From Casuarius casuarius (lineage: Eukaryota; Chordata; Aves; Casuariiformes; Casuariidae), in NCBI GenBank assembly GCA_003342895.1, contig PTFA01000028.1, forward strand, positions 5,139,535-5,203,534: a stretch of 64,000 bases of DNA, in the 5' to 3' direction. This document shows, one piece after another, positions 14,195-25,622 of this stretch (position 1 is its first letter; each line of letters begins with the position of its first letter). Made by a program: the position numbers and the translations under genes. The notes below the pieces were generated by a model. The model saw nothing but the letters and a program-made list of their open reading frames with translations, ran no database searches and had not been told where the DNA came from.

Positions 14195-14465
14195 ACAAAA
14201 TAAAGTGCCAACTGATAGGTTGGAAGGGACCTCTGGAGGTCATCTTTTTCAACCCCCTGTTCAAAGTGGGTCCAACTAGATGAGGCTGCTCAGTGTCTTG
14301 TCCAGATGAGTTTTGAATATATTGAAGGATGAAGATCCCATGACCTCCTTGGGCAACCTGTTTGGGTGTTTGATAGCTCTTAGAGTGATTTCCACCCACC
14401 GCCCAACATCCAATTAGAATTTGCTCTGTTCCAACAAATCTAATCCTGTGTAATAAAAGCAGCAG
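14195..14465 (-). mobile_element. CR1 LINE fragment (3' part, - strand orientation)
   Basis: The + strand reads ggttggaagggacctctgg, then a caaccccctgttcaaag block, gctgctcagtgtcttgtcca, and tgggcaacctgtttgggtgt. This is the antisense reading of the 3' region of avian CR1 elements, so the element itself points to the - strand. It is diverged and lacks the terminal octamer repeats. It lies in SCAMP1 intron 2. The 142-codon frame on the - strand here belongs to this repeat. Confidence 0.85.
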
Positions 14466-17309
14466 CATCCTTCTTTTCCCAACAGCCCCATGTATATTTA
14501 AGCTGTTACACTTCGTAAATTACACGTTAATTAGGACAGAACTCAGCTGCATTTGCCTGATATACTGCTCAAGTCTGGTTTTCAAATCTTTATTACACCT
14601 GATGTGAGACCGAAACTTTCCAGAAGGATAGACTGGACTGCAAAATTTAAGGGGAAAAGGAAGAAGATTGATTTCTGCTGTCCTGAAGCCACCTGAGAAG
14701 ACTGTCTCCCCATCTACTTCTGAGAATACAGAATGCATGGTGGTAGTTGGGGTGCTCCAGTATGAATTCCTGAAAGAGGCATTCTGAGGCAAATCTCAGG
14801 CCAGAAAGTTTCATCTCTGTATTCAGAGCCTCAGCTCAGTAGGGCAGACTTCAGACAATTCCATCACTTCAGACCTTGATACTGAGCTGGCGTTTCTTCT
14901 TCCTCATTTTGTTTGGCTGGTTTTGGTTCTTAGGCAGCTTTTTTTATTGATGCTGTTGGAATTTTGAAATCAAGTATGAGAGCAAGTACACATTACTTGA
15001 CCTACTGTTTTCCTGTGTTTACCTTCAAAGAAAACTTTGAGAATGAGATATATTTGGCTTGAAAATAAATTCAGTTTTGATATATTCACACTTGTTTGTT
15101 TTCCTTCACTTAGCCAAACACTTCCACTAAGTAATGAAAAAGTGGATGGCTTTCCATCAGCTCTTAACTTTACAGTTGACGTTGAAGTAAAATGGGCACA
15201 GCAGTCAACCTTCCTGTTTTGATTTGCACACAGATAGTCAACACTTACGCGTTAGCATTCTTTGAACACCAAAGGTAAAATGCATAATGGATTTCTGTGC
15301 TTAAAAAACCCCCCATCCTTTGATTAAATTCAATCCGTTTTTTGCCTCTATCATAAGATGTTAGTCAAGGTTAAAGAAGTTAACAGGCAATGCCAGATTC
15401 ACTGGTTTCTTTCAAAGCTGCCTCTGCATTTTTATTCCTAGAAATCCCGTGACAATAAAAATCAAAATAACACGAGAATTTCTGTTCTGCTTATTTAATA
15501 TTTATGAACATTAGTGGCTTTATAAAATGCCCATTACTTCTCAAAATTAATTCCTTCAGTTACCTGGTTTGGCAGCTTCAGGATTTTCAGTTGTTTTCAG
15601 GACCCAGTATGTGTCTCCCACTAACACCTATTGTGCAGACAATATTTGAGAAGACTTTAGAACTTAGTTGTTTGCTTTTGGTTAGAGAGCAAATCAGTTG
15701 CTTGTGTGACTGTAGCTCTAGTCTTATCACTTGGTAGTAGTGTTTCCTCAATGAATTTAAACTTACTATGTGCAGTTCTTGTGTGTATTAAATGCATGTT
15801 CCATGCCAACCTTTTAAAGACTTAAATCTGGGATACTGCCTTCCAGAATGATTTTTAAAAGGCCTCTAGTTTTAGACTTCTTGCATCCTGTGCAGCAACG
15901 CTTAAGCCATTTTGGGCAACTCTTGATCCAACAATTTGCAAATATTTTGCCATTTTAGACTGTGAAGAACCTGCTGTATGCTATCTAATGTGCCAGTAAG
16001 GATTTTTATCAGAATCGTTTTAGACCTTTTTTATAAAGTTAGCTTAATCCTTTATCAGGCTGACTTCAGAGATGGCAATAAGAGCAAACCTGTGCTTACT
16101 GTATATTTGGAAATTGATGTGGGACACTTGTGCAAATTAGCATGTGAAATTTTGCTTTGTATTGCCTTTTTTATAAATGTATAAATAACCGTCTGCCTTA
16201 CTGGTTTGTCTGCTAGCTAATAAATGATTGTTTCTTTTTTTATTGAGAATGTTTTAATTGCATGTGTGATGCAACACTTCTTTTGAGTACCTTGGTTTTT
16301 TTAAGGTTTGATGTGCACAACTTCCATTCTCCCTGGTTCTTGTTATTTGCTTGCCCTTGCATGCATTTTTATTGAACTTCTGTTTTTCCAGAGATTGCTA
16401 AACATTGGGAAATACTTATAGGCCAAAATAAATTATTTGTGGCTTTATGAAAAAGTTAACTGGTTTCTAACAAAAATGTTATCACAAATAAACATCCACC
16501 CACCCCCAATTTGTTGCTGTTGTTGGTTTTTCTTTCCTGTACCCTTTCCTTACTATTTATGTAAGGATAATAACAAATAATCTTGTGTCAGCTGGGTTTT
16601 TTATTGAAGTATGCAGGTCTCCAGCTGTGCTGTACCATGCATGGCTTGAAGACATACTGAAGAGAAATCAAAGAAGTTACTTCTTGCTTCTAGGAAAATT
16701 TGGGAACAGTACAGCCATATCTCTTTTGTAGCTGAATTCTTTTCTAAGGCAGATAAATACTTTTATTTTTTATCTTTAGTAGTTGTGTGGTTTTTCTTTA
16801 CTGCTCCTCAATTTTGATTAGGGTTAAAAAAGTGAATACTTTTGTTTGGTAGGAAGACTTAGTGCCAACATGATTGTAAAATGCAACCATTTTTGGCTAT
16901 TTTCTTCATTATGTTCCTAATCTACAGAAGATGTTTTATGATAGATGTGGCTGTCGTGTGTTGAATTGTGATCTTTGCCTAGTAACCTCGAAAATCAACA
17001 CATTAAAGCAACATTTAATTTCTACCATTAGAGCTACATTTGAGCACTCGTACTCTGTTCCGTTCTGCACACATTCTAAAGCTGAAATAAGTAACTAGGA
17101 AAACATAGTGTACAAAAACATGCATGGCTTTTATCATCCTTACTGTGATATAGCAGCATTTCTTCATTAACAGGCTATAGCCTATGAAGACAATGGCTGG
17201 AATACAACTCTTGTTGGGATTTCATTCTTAACATGTGTTGACTTAGCAGAAGTCCTAGCATGGTACCCAGTGAAATTAACAACAAATGTTGGAGCAGATG
17301 CTTATTTCT

Positions 17310-17325
17310 CCCCCCCCCCCCCCCC
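17310..17325. repeat. C homopolymer
   Basis: Sixteen consecutive C in SCAMP1 intron 2. Confidence 0.9.
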
Positions 17326-18359
17326 TTTCCTTACTACCTCTGTCTTCCTTACAAGCAATCCTCTCTTTTTCTTGAATTGTGCACCAGTTGTGGCAAATGA
17401 TTTTAAATTAAGGTGTCTCAGTAAATGTATACCACCAAAGAAGAGACTAAGCATGCTGGCCTTTTGTTGCCATCAATTTAAACAGCAGTGTTGTCTACGT
17501 TATTGGAGTAAGACAGCCTTTAGGCAAGCTAAGCTTTGAGGGACAACTTATTCTGTAAGTTGGAGAATTTTATTTTCTGGAAGTAGGAAGCTTCTGCCAG
17601 CTTTAAGGTCAATAGGTGATCCTGTTGTAAGAGTACTAATAGAAGATAATGCTGTAGCAAAAAGATAAATGAAATGCTTCTTTACAAGTGATAAATCGGG
17701 AAATGTCTTAAAACTGAATCCTTACTGGAACAGACTCTAGAAAAGCAATAGAGTGCCAGAACTAAATGGTATTCTGCTGAGTGTTAAGGAAAATAAAATG
17801 AGAAACTGCTCAGTCTGAGTTAGAATGTACTTTGGTCAGCCTCATACCGGAGGAGTGAAAGTGACGACTATCACACTCGCTTCAGAAAAAGCTCTTAAAA
17901 GGATTCAAGGGTTTAAGAGACCAGAAAGTATAAGTTCTATACCAGGCAAGTAGATAAAAACTTTATGAAAAACAGTTCCCAAAAAAGAAAAGCACAAGCA
18001 TGTGCATTTGTGGAGAAATTTGTGTCTGTCTTAACTTCAGTAGATTTATGAGATAGTGAATATGTGGGGAGAAGATGATATGATTGACTCATGATGCAAA
18101 TTCCCCCAAACTGTCTTTCAGTTGCAAATCTCTACCATGGTTTGGTTCAAAGGGAATAATAAGTAACCAGGAGAGTGATGAACAGACATAGAGACACAAA
18201 CCTGCTAGACAAGCAGTAACAGAGCCAATAATGAAGACTTAAGCTCTTCAGCCACTAATTGATGGGCCACTAAGAAACTTTGAAGAGGGTCAACCTGAAC
18301 TTAGATGAAGGGAGAAACTAGACAAACATGAGTATTGTGGATATTTGAGAGGGCTTGGG

Positions 18360-18605
18360 GTACTACACAGAGCTTATTAAGCAGTGTTTAGGGGAAGGGG
18401 AAAAGGTGGGGAGAAAGGGGGAACCAGGGAGGAACAAGGGAGGGGAATAAAGAAGAGGAAGGATAAAAGAGGCCAGTTATGCATAAGCAGCTGCTGGTCA
18501 GTATGCTTGTCCCACTGAGCCCTGTGCCTGATGACTGTCCTATCTTCTTAAACCCTTTCTTAACTGTCTTTCTGTGTAATTTCACTCTCTATCCCATGTG
18601 AGTGC
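18360..18605 (+). mobile_element. Possible LTR fragment upstream of the minisatellite
   Basis: A G/A-rich block (18385-18470) contains AATAAA at 18446 and a TATA-like ggataaaag near 18461. It is followed by a pyrimidine-rich segment (gcttgtcccactgagcc and on through ctttctgtgtaatttcac). This promoter and poly(A)-like order, directly next to a complex minisatellite, resembles endogenous-retrovirus LTR and leader arrangements in birds. I could not identify TG...CA ends, a primer-binding site or any retroviral coding remnant, so this is tentative. Confidence 0.3.
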
Positions 18606-18935
18606 TGCAATGTCCAGGTGCCAGCAACTGGGAAGACTAAGCTGAGGGTATTACGTGCCAGCAACTGGAGTTAGACCATAGGTGATAGTGACTTGTGTGT
18701 CTGTGGTGCTAGCAACTGGAGTGCCTGACAGTCCCAGCATTAGCAACTAGAGGGACTGCAGGTCGTAGGGTTTGTGCATCTGGGGTGCTGACAGCCGGGG
18801 AGGCCAGAGTGGGGTGAAATCAAGTGTCAGCAACTGGAGCCAGACCATGGGTGATAGGGGCCTATGTATTTGTAGTACCAGTAACTTGAGTGAGTGAAAG
18901 TCTAAAGTGTCAGCAACTGGAGTGGAGACCACTCA
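18605..18935 (+). repeat. Minisatellite with a 169-bp higher-order unit
   Basis: A core close to cagcaactgg recurs at 18622, 18659, 18710, 18741, 18828, 18879 and 18911, with a decayed copy near 18790. Spacing is irregular (37, 51, 31 and so on), but the set 18659/18710/18741 recurs at 18828/18879/18911, offset by 169-170 bp. Sequence between cores also matches (tagaccataggtgatag against cagaccatgggtgatag). The block is therefore about two copies of a four-subunit higher-order repeat. Confidence 0.8.
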
Positions 18936-19007
18936 TCACAGAGCCTGTGTCTGGGATGTGTTTTCCCCTAATCCAATGTGTGTGGTTGTGTAATTCATTA
19001 GGAAACT

Positions 19008-19300
19008 TCAGGCTGGGCTAGCTGATGAATAGAAGGAAAAACTGTCTTTGGAAAGACTCAGAGTCTCAGCCAAAGGTCAGTAAGGGAGCCCAGAGTCCAG
19101 GCATGCATATTAGGGAGGCTGAGAACCTGTGCTGATATTCAAGGGATCTTGAGGGGGGATGCTTGTGAGAAGAGCATGTGAGTGCATGCATCAAGCTGGA
19201 CTAGCTGGGGGGTAGGAGACCCATATACCCGGTAAGAGGCCCAGGATCCAGGCAAGGATATTAGCTGGGCTGAGAGCCCCTGCAGATATTTGAGGGATCT
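19008..19300 (+). repeat. Second two-copy diverged repeat next to the minisatellite
   Basis: Copy 1 starts tcaggctgggctagctg (19008) and copy 2 starts tcaagctggactagctg (19191). Both continue with a block like ccaggcatgcatattaggg / ccaggcaaggatattagct and then a gatatt..agggatct block. The offset is 183 bp at the start and 151 bp later, so about 32 bp have been gained or lost. This is unrelated in sequence to the cagcaactgg array just upstream, but adjacent to it. Confidence 0.65.
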
Positions 19301-21734
19301 GAGAATGTGGGTGTACTTGTGAATCTAGAGAGTGAGGACACACGTTTTCAGTAGTGAACTGCAATGAGGGTAAGCTGCAGAGGAGGAGCAGGACTTGGTT
19401 GTCTGTACCTGTATCTGTTTTATGTGAGTTCTGGTAGTGTTATATCTGAGTGTTTTTAAAGGTAGTGCTCTATCTGTGGCAGTTTGCATAGCTGGCCATG
19501 TTAGTGTCCTCTGTGTGGGCATGCATATACATATTTGTGTGCCTCCCTGGGATACATGCTCAGCCTTGCTAACGTCTGAACCAGCAAACGAGAAAGCAGC
19601 AGCTGCATCCATCGGCCTGGGGTGGAGAGACCTCAAAGTCTCAGGCTGCAATGGGCTGTGCTCCAGCAGTTGAGGAGGAGTCCCTGGGCCTTGGAGTCTA
19701 CCGGAGGCTGCTGGAGGCAGTGGCCTTAATAACTTTTCTTAACGGCTACGGTAATTATTTCATCCCTTGGCCCCTCCTGACTTTCTTAGAATTCCAGGGT
19801 GCACAGCCCCCGGCTGCAGTCCGCTGCTCTAGTGTCACTTCTTCGAGGGAGCACCCACTCTTGTTTGCACACTCTAGGCACTGGGCCTTTTAGCAACTCT
19901 AACGCTGTATTTGGATGGCCAGCTAGCGCATGGTGGGGTCTCTAAACAGTCTGGTAGTCTGTTCCATAAGCACATATATGCTTGTTGCAGTCATTAGCAG
20001 CACTGCAGGCTGTTTCAGCTAAGTGTCTTCGAGAGCTAACTATCTTTAAATTCATTGTTTGAACGTTTTCCAGTCTGCCAGCCCATCTTTAAATGCTGTT
20101 ACAGGTGTCTGTGAAGGGCTAATGGAGTCTTTACTGGGGACTGTCGGCAGTCTCACTCATTAGTCTAGCAGCCAGCTGCTTATCAGTTATGCTTTCAAAC
20201 CCATTGTTGCTTCAGCCACAGAGCTACAGTAAGATTTTTTTTTGGCTTTTGTAGCATTGCTCTGGCCTGCAGTACATAAGCCATAGAGTTTCTGTTCAGC
20301 AGATTTTTGTTATTTTAGTGCAGGGCTCATAAGTATCTTATGTTTGAAAGAGAGGATGATAAGACTTGTCTAGTTTTTGTAGGAATTCTCATACAAGAGT
20401 TTTTCTTTCTTACCTCAGAAGGCTCTAACGTAAGAAATAGAGGTAGTAACTATCGCTAATCAAGTTCAGCTATTTTCGTCCTGGGCAATCATTTTTAAGA
20501 TGAAAAGTGTAAATCACTGAGTATTTCTGAGGAATGAAACCTTTCTGATATGTCTGTATTCTATTAGGAGTTGATGTATAAGGTGGCAAGATAGTTCTGA
20601 AATGCTGGAAATAGCTGCTATTGCTGAGATACGCTGCAGTGTTACAGATAGGTGTAGTTTCTAAGGCATGATATTTCAGCCTCAGAGTATTTCATTTGTG
20701 TATGTCAAAAAATGGTTGGAAAAGATGCAGATAAGCGGGGCCAGGTCATCATTTGCCAAGTCAGTGGTATTTAGTTATGATTTCTGATGTGTTTTGAGGT
20801 GCCTTTATATTTAAAACGTCACACCTCTGTCCATATTTTTGTTCTTGATTTCAGCCTTGTTAGGAACACATTGTCCTCTGTCTTCCAGATCACAGAACGG
20901 GGAGGTCTTTCATGTTGCAAGCACNACACAAAGCAAGATGTAAATCGTAGGTTTCCCCCAAGCACATTTAAGAATAAAGTAAGATCATAGCAAGACTGAA
21001 CTGATCTGCTTTGGTAAAGCTCAGTTGACAGCTTTCAATCTATGCAGTAGCTATTTCCTTGGTTTGATAAGATAAAGATATGATAAAGAAATACAGAGGA
21101 GATGGTAAACATAGAAATAAGCAGGAGAGGACTGAAACAACCCCTGAAAAAACTGTGAGATACTAAAAACTTCTTTTAAGCTGTATTCTCATAGATAGAG
21201 CAAGTTACAGAATTGCCTGTGGTGCTTGAAACTAGATATTACAGTAAATACTGATATTGTTAAGCGTTAGATTATGGATGCTGAATTTGAAATTTAATAG
21301 GGTACATTGTTTCTCTGGTTAAGCAAGTGATATAAACCTTTGTTAAGTAGAAAGCTGTGGAAGGTATTATTAATAGATGATATCATCATGTTCGAGAATG
21401 TGAGCAGATCACTATTAAATCCTGCAATTCCCATAAGCAGTAACTGTCCTTATCCATATTCATGTCTGAATAAAATTAGATTGTTTATACTGATTCATAA
21501 AATGCCACGTGTGTATATGGCAAACAGTGCACTGTAAAGACAAACAAACAAAACACTGCAACATAGAATAGTTTCTCCTTCCTAAATGTCATAAATACTG
21601 CAAGCCGTGTATCAGATTTTCAGTTTATCTGTAATGCTTCCTTTAAAACAGCTGGACTAGTTCTTACAGAATTATAAAAAAATGCTTACTAGAATAGGAG
21701 ACTATTTCCTTAAAACTGTCTTTTGTTTTTTTAG

Positions 21735-21833
21735 CCTCCTCCAGGAAATGTGAAAATGCCTAATGTACCCAGTACCCAGCCAGCAATAATGAAACCAACA
21801 GAAGAACCACCTGCTTACACACAAATTGCAAAG
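21735..21833 (+). CDS. SCAMP1: SCAMP1 coding exon 3
   Basis: This 99-bp, phase-0 exon gives 33 residues from [20 protein letters not shown] to YTQIAK. A T-rich tract and ttag at 21731-21734 form the acceptor; the donor is gtttgt at 21834. It encodes the proline-rich linker between the NPF region and the coiled coil. It differs from the human protein at a few positions (PGN for PGG, EEPP for EEHP, from memory). It probably covers residues 46-78. Confidence 0.97.
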
Positions 21834-22104
21834 GTTTGTCTGTAACTTTCAGGCAGTAGGTTCCTTCTAATTATAATTACATAAACACTCTTCTGGAACA
21901 GTGTGCCTTTTATAAAAAAGCATTACTTTCCTAATGATTTGGGAAAATGAATACTGGTTTTAGGTAGCCAGTTATTGTATGCATTCATGCAATATTAGGT
22001 CAGTCTTCGTTCATCACTGGAGATGCATAATTATAGAAAACAGACTTGGAATATTTATTCTGTTCATACTTTTAGCAATATCTAGCAATGCTTGTTTTAT
22101 TCAG

Positions 22105-22216
22105 GAGCATGCCTTGGCCCAGGCAGAACTGCTAAAGCGCCAAGAAGAACTAGAAAGAAAAGCAGCTGAACTAGATCGCAGAGAAAGGGAGATGCAGAGT
22201 CTCAATCAGCAGGGCG
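22105..22216 (+). CDS. SCAMP1: SCAMP1 coding exon 4 (coiled coil)
   Basis: The exon is 112 bp and ends with one base of a split codon. The acceptor is attcag before 22105 and the donor is gtatgt at 22217. It encodes 37 residues rich in Glu, Lys, Arg and Leu ([20 protein letters not shown] and on through DRREREMQ), with the heptad spacing of a cytosolic coiled coil that is highly conserved in SCAMPs. It ends SLNQQG followed by a Gly split across the intron. This appears to add one Gly relative to the human sequence as I recall it. It is separated from exon 3 by only 271 bp. Confidence 0.97.
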
Positions 22217-25200
22217 GTATGTATAAAAAATATTTTTTTAGATTGTAGAAATTTAACTTTCTTAGAAACTGCTTTTGTTTTGTAGTCGCAGTGTAAAACA
22301 AGTCACGGAGGGTTTTCTAGAGAAGATTTCTTATGTCGTTTGCAACAATGTATAAGGTGACTGGTCTGTCTTGTGCAAGATTTCATAATGCACATTTCAG
22401 TGTGGCCTTCGTTACTGTCTGCTGTCACCTACTTTTGTTCTTGGTTAAAATCTGAGTAATACTATCAGCTAGAAATGGACCATTTTGAAAAGAAGAACTG
22501 TAAGTAACAACTGATTATTCTGTTAGTATTTATAGCTATAGAAGAACTTTCCTGCTTTGAAAGATTTTCTCATCTTTTTCTATGTTATGGACATCACATT
22601 CTATGCAAATAGCAGAAAGAGTATAGCTGTTAGGAATTTTTCCTATGACACTTTGGATAATCAAGATCAGTGCCTCATTCTGCCAAAACTGTCATGTGCT
22701 GTGCAACACCATCAGTTTTCGCACTGCAATTTTTGAAAGGAAAGATTTGTGTCCTCTTAACTGAAGATACTTTACTAGAAATAGATCAATGGGGAATATT
22801 TCTTTTCAAAAGGAAGAACTTCAGACTGAAATCAGAAAAAAAAACCCCCAAACATGCTAAAATACTGCGCACAAGGTTGACTTTGTGTGCTATTTTCACC
22901 TATATCTAGACTTCAGACAGTTGTATTTCTGCATGTTATTTTCTTTGCTCATATCAAAATTGTAACATATAACAGTAAAATTTCAGATTGCATGATTGCT
23001 TAGGAATTCAAAATCTCAGGGAATTTCTTGGCAGTCAGGTGCTAATATCTGAGAATGGGGAATCACTATTCTTCTTTTAAGGAAAAAAATCGTGGTGGGT
23101 ATTGTGCCTTCATTAAAAATTTTTATTTTCTCAGTATTTATCCTTTTCATTCTTTTTATTAAATCTCTGTATCTCTTTTCCTAGATAATGATTTTCTTTT
23201 GTCATATTTTCATTTCAACATCCATATATTTCCCTTCACCTAATTTCAGTAACTTTTATTGATGGTTCTGTATTGATTACTCATCTCTTCCAGGCTTTAG
23301 GGACAGGTTTTTTCCATTCTTCTGTATTTTAAGGAACATAACTCTGATACCCCATGCATGTTTTACGATCTCTGAAGTGGTTATTTACTATCATCATGAG
23401 ATTGCAGTTGTTCATATCGAAGTGCTTGAGGAGTTTGTGAAGAATCTAAAAGATTCTTTAGGAAGGCTGAACAGAGAAGAGAGAGCTCTTAAAGCCTAAA
23501 AGAGGAAATTAGGTTTTAACCAAATGACTGTGTAAAAGATGCTGCAAATCAGGAATTGTATGTTGTGACTGAGGACAACAGTATTCTTTTCTGATTGATT
23601 TCTTTCTTTTGCATGTTCCTTCAAACTCCTTTTGAAACACTATAGAGGTGTCTTGATTGGAAGGAGAGGGTCTTTTGCAGTAGAACTCTAGCTACTTGCA
23701 TTTAATTTAAGAGTCTGGCTTCACATGTAGGATACTTTAACTGAATGTAATGCACTGCAGTGCAAAGATACTGAAGCTGGTAAGTCTGCTCAGGTTGGTG
23801 CCTTCAGACTTCTCAGCTCAAGTCCAGTGCAGTGTTGTGCTTGAGCTGATTAAACTGTGCTGCTTCCTATTTCAGCTGGTTCATTTCATCATGGCTGAAA
23901 AAACCCTTACTGTGCTTGCATGAAGCTGGTTTGGGAATGTCCTCATTCAAAGTGTAGGCATATCGCTGAAGTTGTGTTAATAAGCCTTAAGGTGGTAGCT
24001 CATTGTGTTGAACGACATAACTCTGAGCTAGCTCTTTGCTAATTCAAGCTCTGATCTTGGATTATGAGTATCCAAAGAGTATTTGGAGAAAGAGCACTTG
24101 GATTTTGATGTCAAATCATCTCATCAAGCTGTCTTTCAGCCTTAGCTGAATATTTTGATAGCTGGGCCAAAGGGGAGGAAAAAAAGCACATCAGATACTA
24201 TTCTTACGTAATAGCTTGAATTATTGTAACATATCTGAATTTTTCTATAACTGTGCCCTGAAACTGTCAGCCCTGAGAGAAACCCCCATATATTGCAGAA
24301 TAAAGATATGAATTGTTATCAGATTTTTTTATATAAGAAATCCCGGAATAGTTTTTAATATGGAGGGGAATATTACTTGGTTACCTTCTGTATCCTCCCT
24401 CTCTAAGTCACCTGTTTTCAATGGCTTGGTAAATTGATAAAAGGTCAGTCAGGAGAGGAAGAAAACACAGCAGCGTTTTAGACCTGTTTGGACAGAACCG
24501 TCAGCTTCATCTTGTCTGAATGGGGAAAGAGGTAACTTAATGCAAGTATTTTAGGTTTGAAGTTTTCTGTTCTTACCAGACGAACTGCTAGTAAAGCTGT
24601 GGTTGAAGATAGAAATTGCAAGCAAAAGCTTGTCAGAATTTCAAAAGAAGTCTTTAGGTTAGCCTCTAGTTTAGCTCCACTTTTGGAATATGGTGATTAA
24701 TGTACCTATTGCATCCAGAATTTGAAATGCTGTTGTTAAGGTTTGTTGTATCTATCTCAGTTGAATCTCTGAATATGCTTGTTATGACTTGCATTCATCA
24801 GAATGTATACTCTAGCATGTGAGTAGATCAGTGTACAGGAAATCCAAGGTGACTGATACTGTGTTGTCTTTGGTTGTGTCCTCACTTTATCACTCAACTT
24901 TGTATCAAAATATATTGATGCTGTAGGGCATCTTTTTGGATTGTAGTTGAGACCATCTTAGTAGAAGTCTTTCTTCAGGCGCATGTGCTTTTAAGCAAAG
25001 CTTTGATGGTAAAATTGGGAACCAGTTCCAAGCGTTAGAGATATCTAGGTGTTACAAATAGGAGGATTCTGAATATAGAAATTGCCTTTCACTCCCCAGT
25101 CTTTGTGTTCCACAAAGTATGGGGGGACTGAGGGAAGTGTGCATGTAAAAGTCAAGGAACTCTGAGAAATAGTTTTTCTGCCATTTTTCGAATCCGGGAT

Positions 25201-25493
25201 TTTGGCAAGACTTCTGTTGTCACATGATGCCTGTTTAGTCTTTTGCATAGGTAAAATATTGTACTGTCCTTGATCTGCCTACATTTCATCATACTGTGTT
25301 TCTGAAGCTTGTTTTCAGTATTGTGTGAGGATTGCTGATAAAGCTCTTGAGTTTTGGTAGCCCAGATTATTTATAGACTTGTGCATTAAAAAAAAAAACA
25401 ACCTTGAACTGAACCATAACAAGTTCAAGTGCATATCTCTTTCTAGTATACAGTAATACAGAGAGTATTATAAACTTTTTTCCTGATTTGCAG
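22217..25493 (+). other. SCAMP1: SCAMP1 intron 4, no feature recognised
   Basis: A 3.3-kb AT-rich intron starting gtatgt and ending tttgcag. I see no exon, RNA gene or recognisable mobile element. The first intron codons read on from exon 4 as a short in-frame extension to a stop at 22246, which looks like ordinary intron read-through. Confidence 0.8.
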
Positions 25494-25622
25494 GTAGAAA
25501 AAATAACTGGCCACCTCTTCCTGAGAATTTTCCAGTGGGTCCATGTTTCTATCAGGACTTTTCTGTAGACATTCCTGTAGAATTCCAGAAGACAGTGAAG
25601 ATTATGTACTATTTGTGGATGT
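25494..25622 (+). CDS. SCAMP1: SCAMP1 coding exon 5 (pre-membrane segment and start of span 1)
   Basis: The 129-bp exon sits between tttgcag (acceptor) and gtaagt (donor at 25623). It completes the split Gly and then reads [40 protein letters not shown] and WM, leaving a T for the next exon. The NNWPPLP and GPCFYQDF blocks are hallmarks of SCAMPs and form the amphipathic cytosolic region just before the first membrane span, which begins here. It covers roughly residues 116-158. Confidence 0.97.

Larger units (their letters stand above)
11908..21734 (+). other. SCAMP1: SCAMP1 intron 2, repeat-bearing
   Basis: A 9.8-kb intron between exons 2 and 3. It contains a (TG)n run at 13331-13353, a C run interrupted by one N (13585-13602), a CR1 LINE fragment (about 14195-14465), another C run (17310-17325), a purine-rich block with possible LTR features (about 18360-18605), a minisatellite (18605-18935), a second two-copy repeat (19008-19300), and an unassigned moderately GC-rich segment at about 19550-19900. 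Another single N lies at 20925. This is the most repeat-laden intron of the gene. Confidence 0.85.

Noticed and set aside
14040..14468. 142-codon - strand reading frame
   Set aside because: It is explained by the CR1 fragment plus flanking intron, not by a host gene.
19325..19893. Frames of 78-108 codons after the minisatellite as retroviral gene remnants
   Set aside because: No protease, reverse transcriptase, integrase or envelope motif could be recognised; they are more likely chance frames in moderately GC-rich repeat DNA.
21979..22248. 89-codon frame covering SCAMP1 exon 4 with its own Met
   Set aside because: The residues before 22105 are intron 3 and those after 22216 are intron 4 read-through. 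Only 22105-22216 matches SCAMP1 and has splice sites at both ends.
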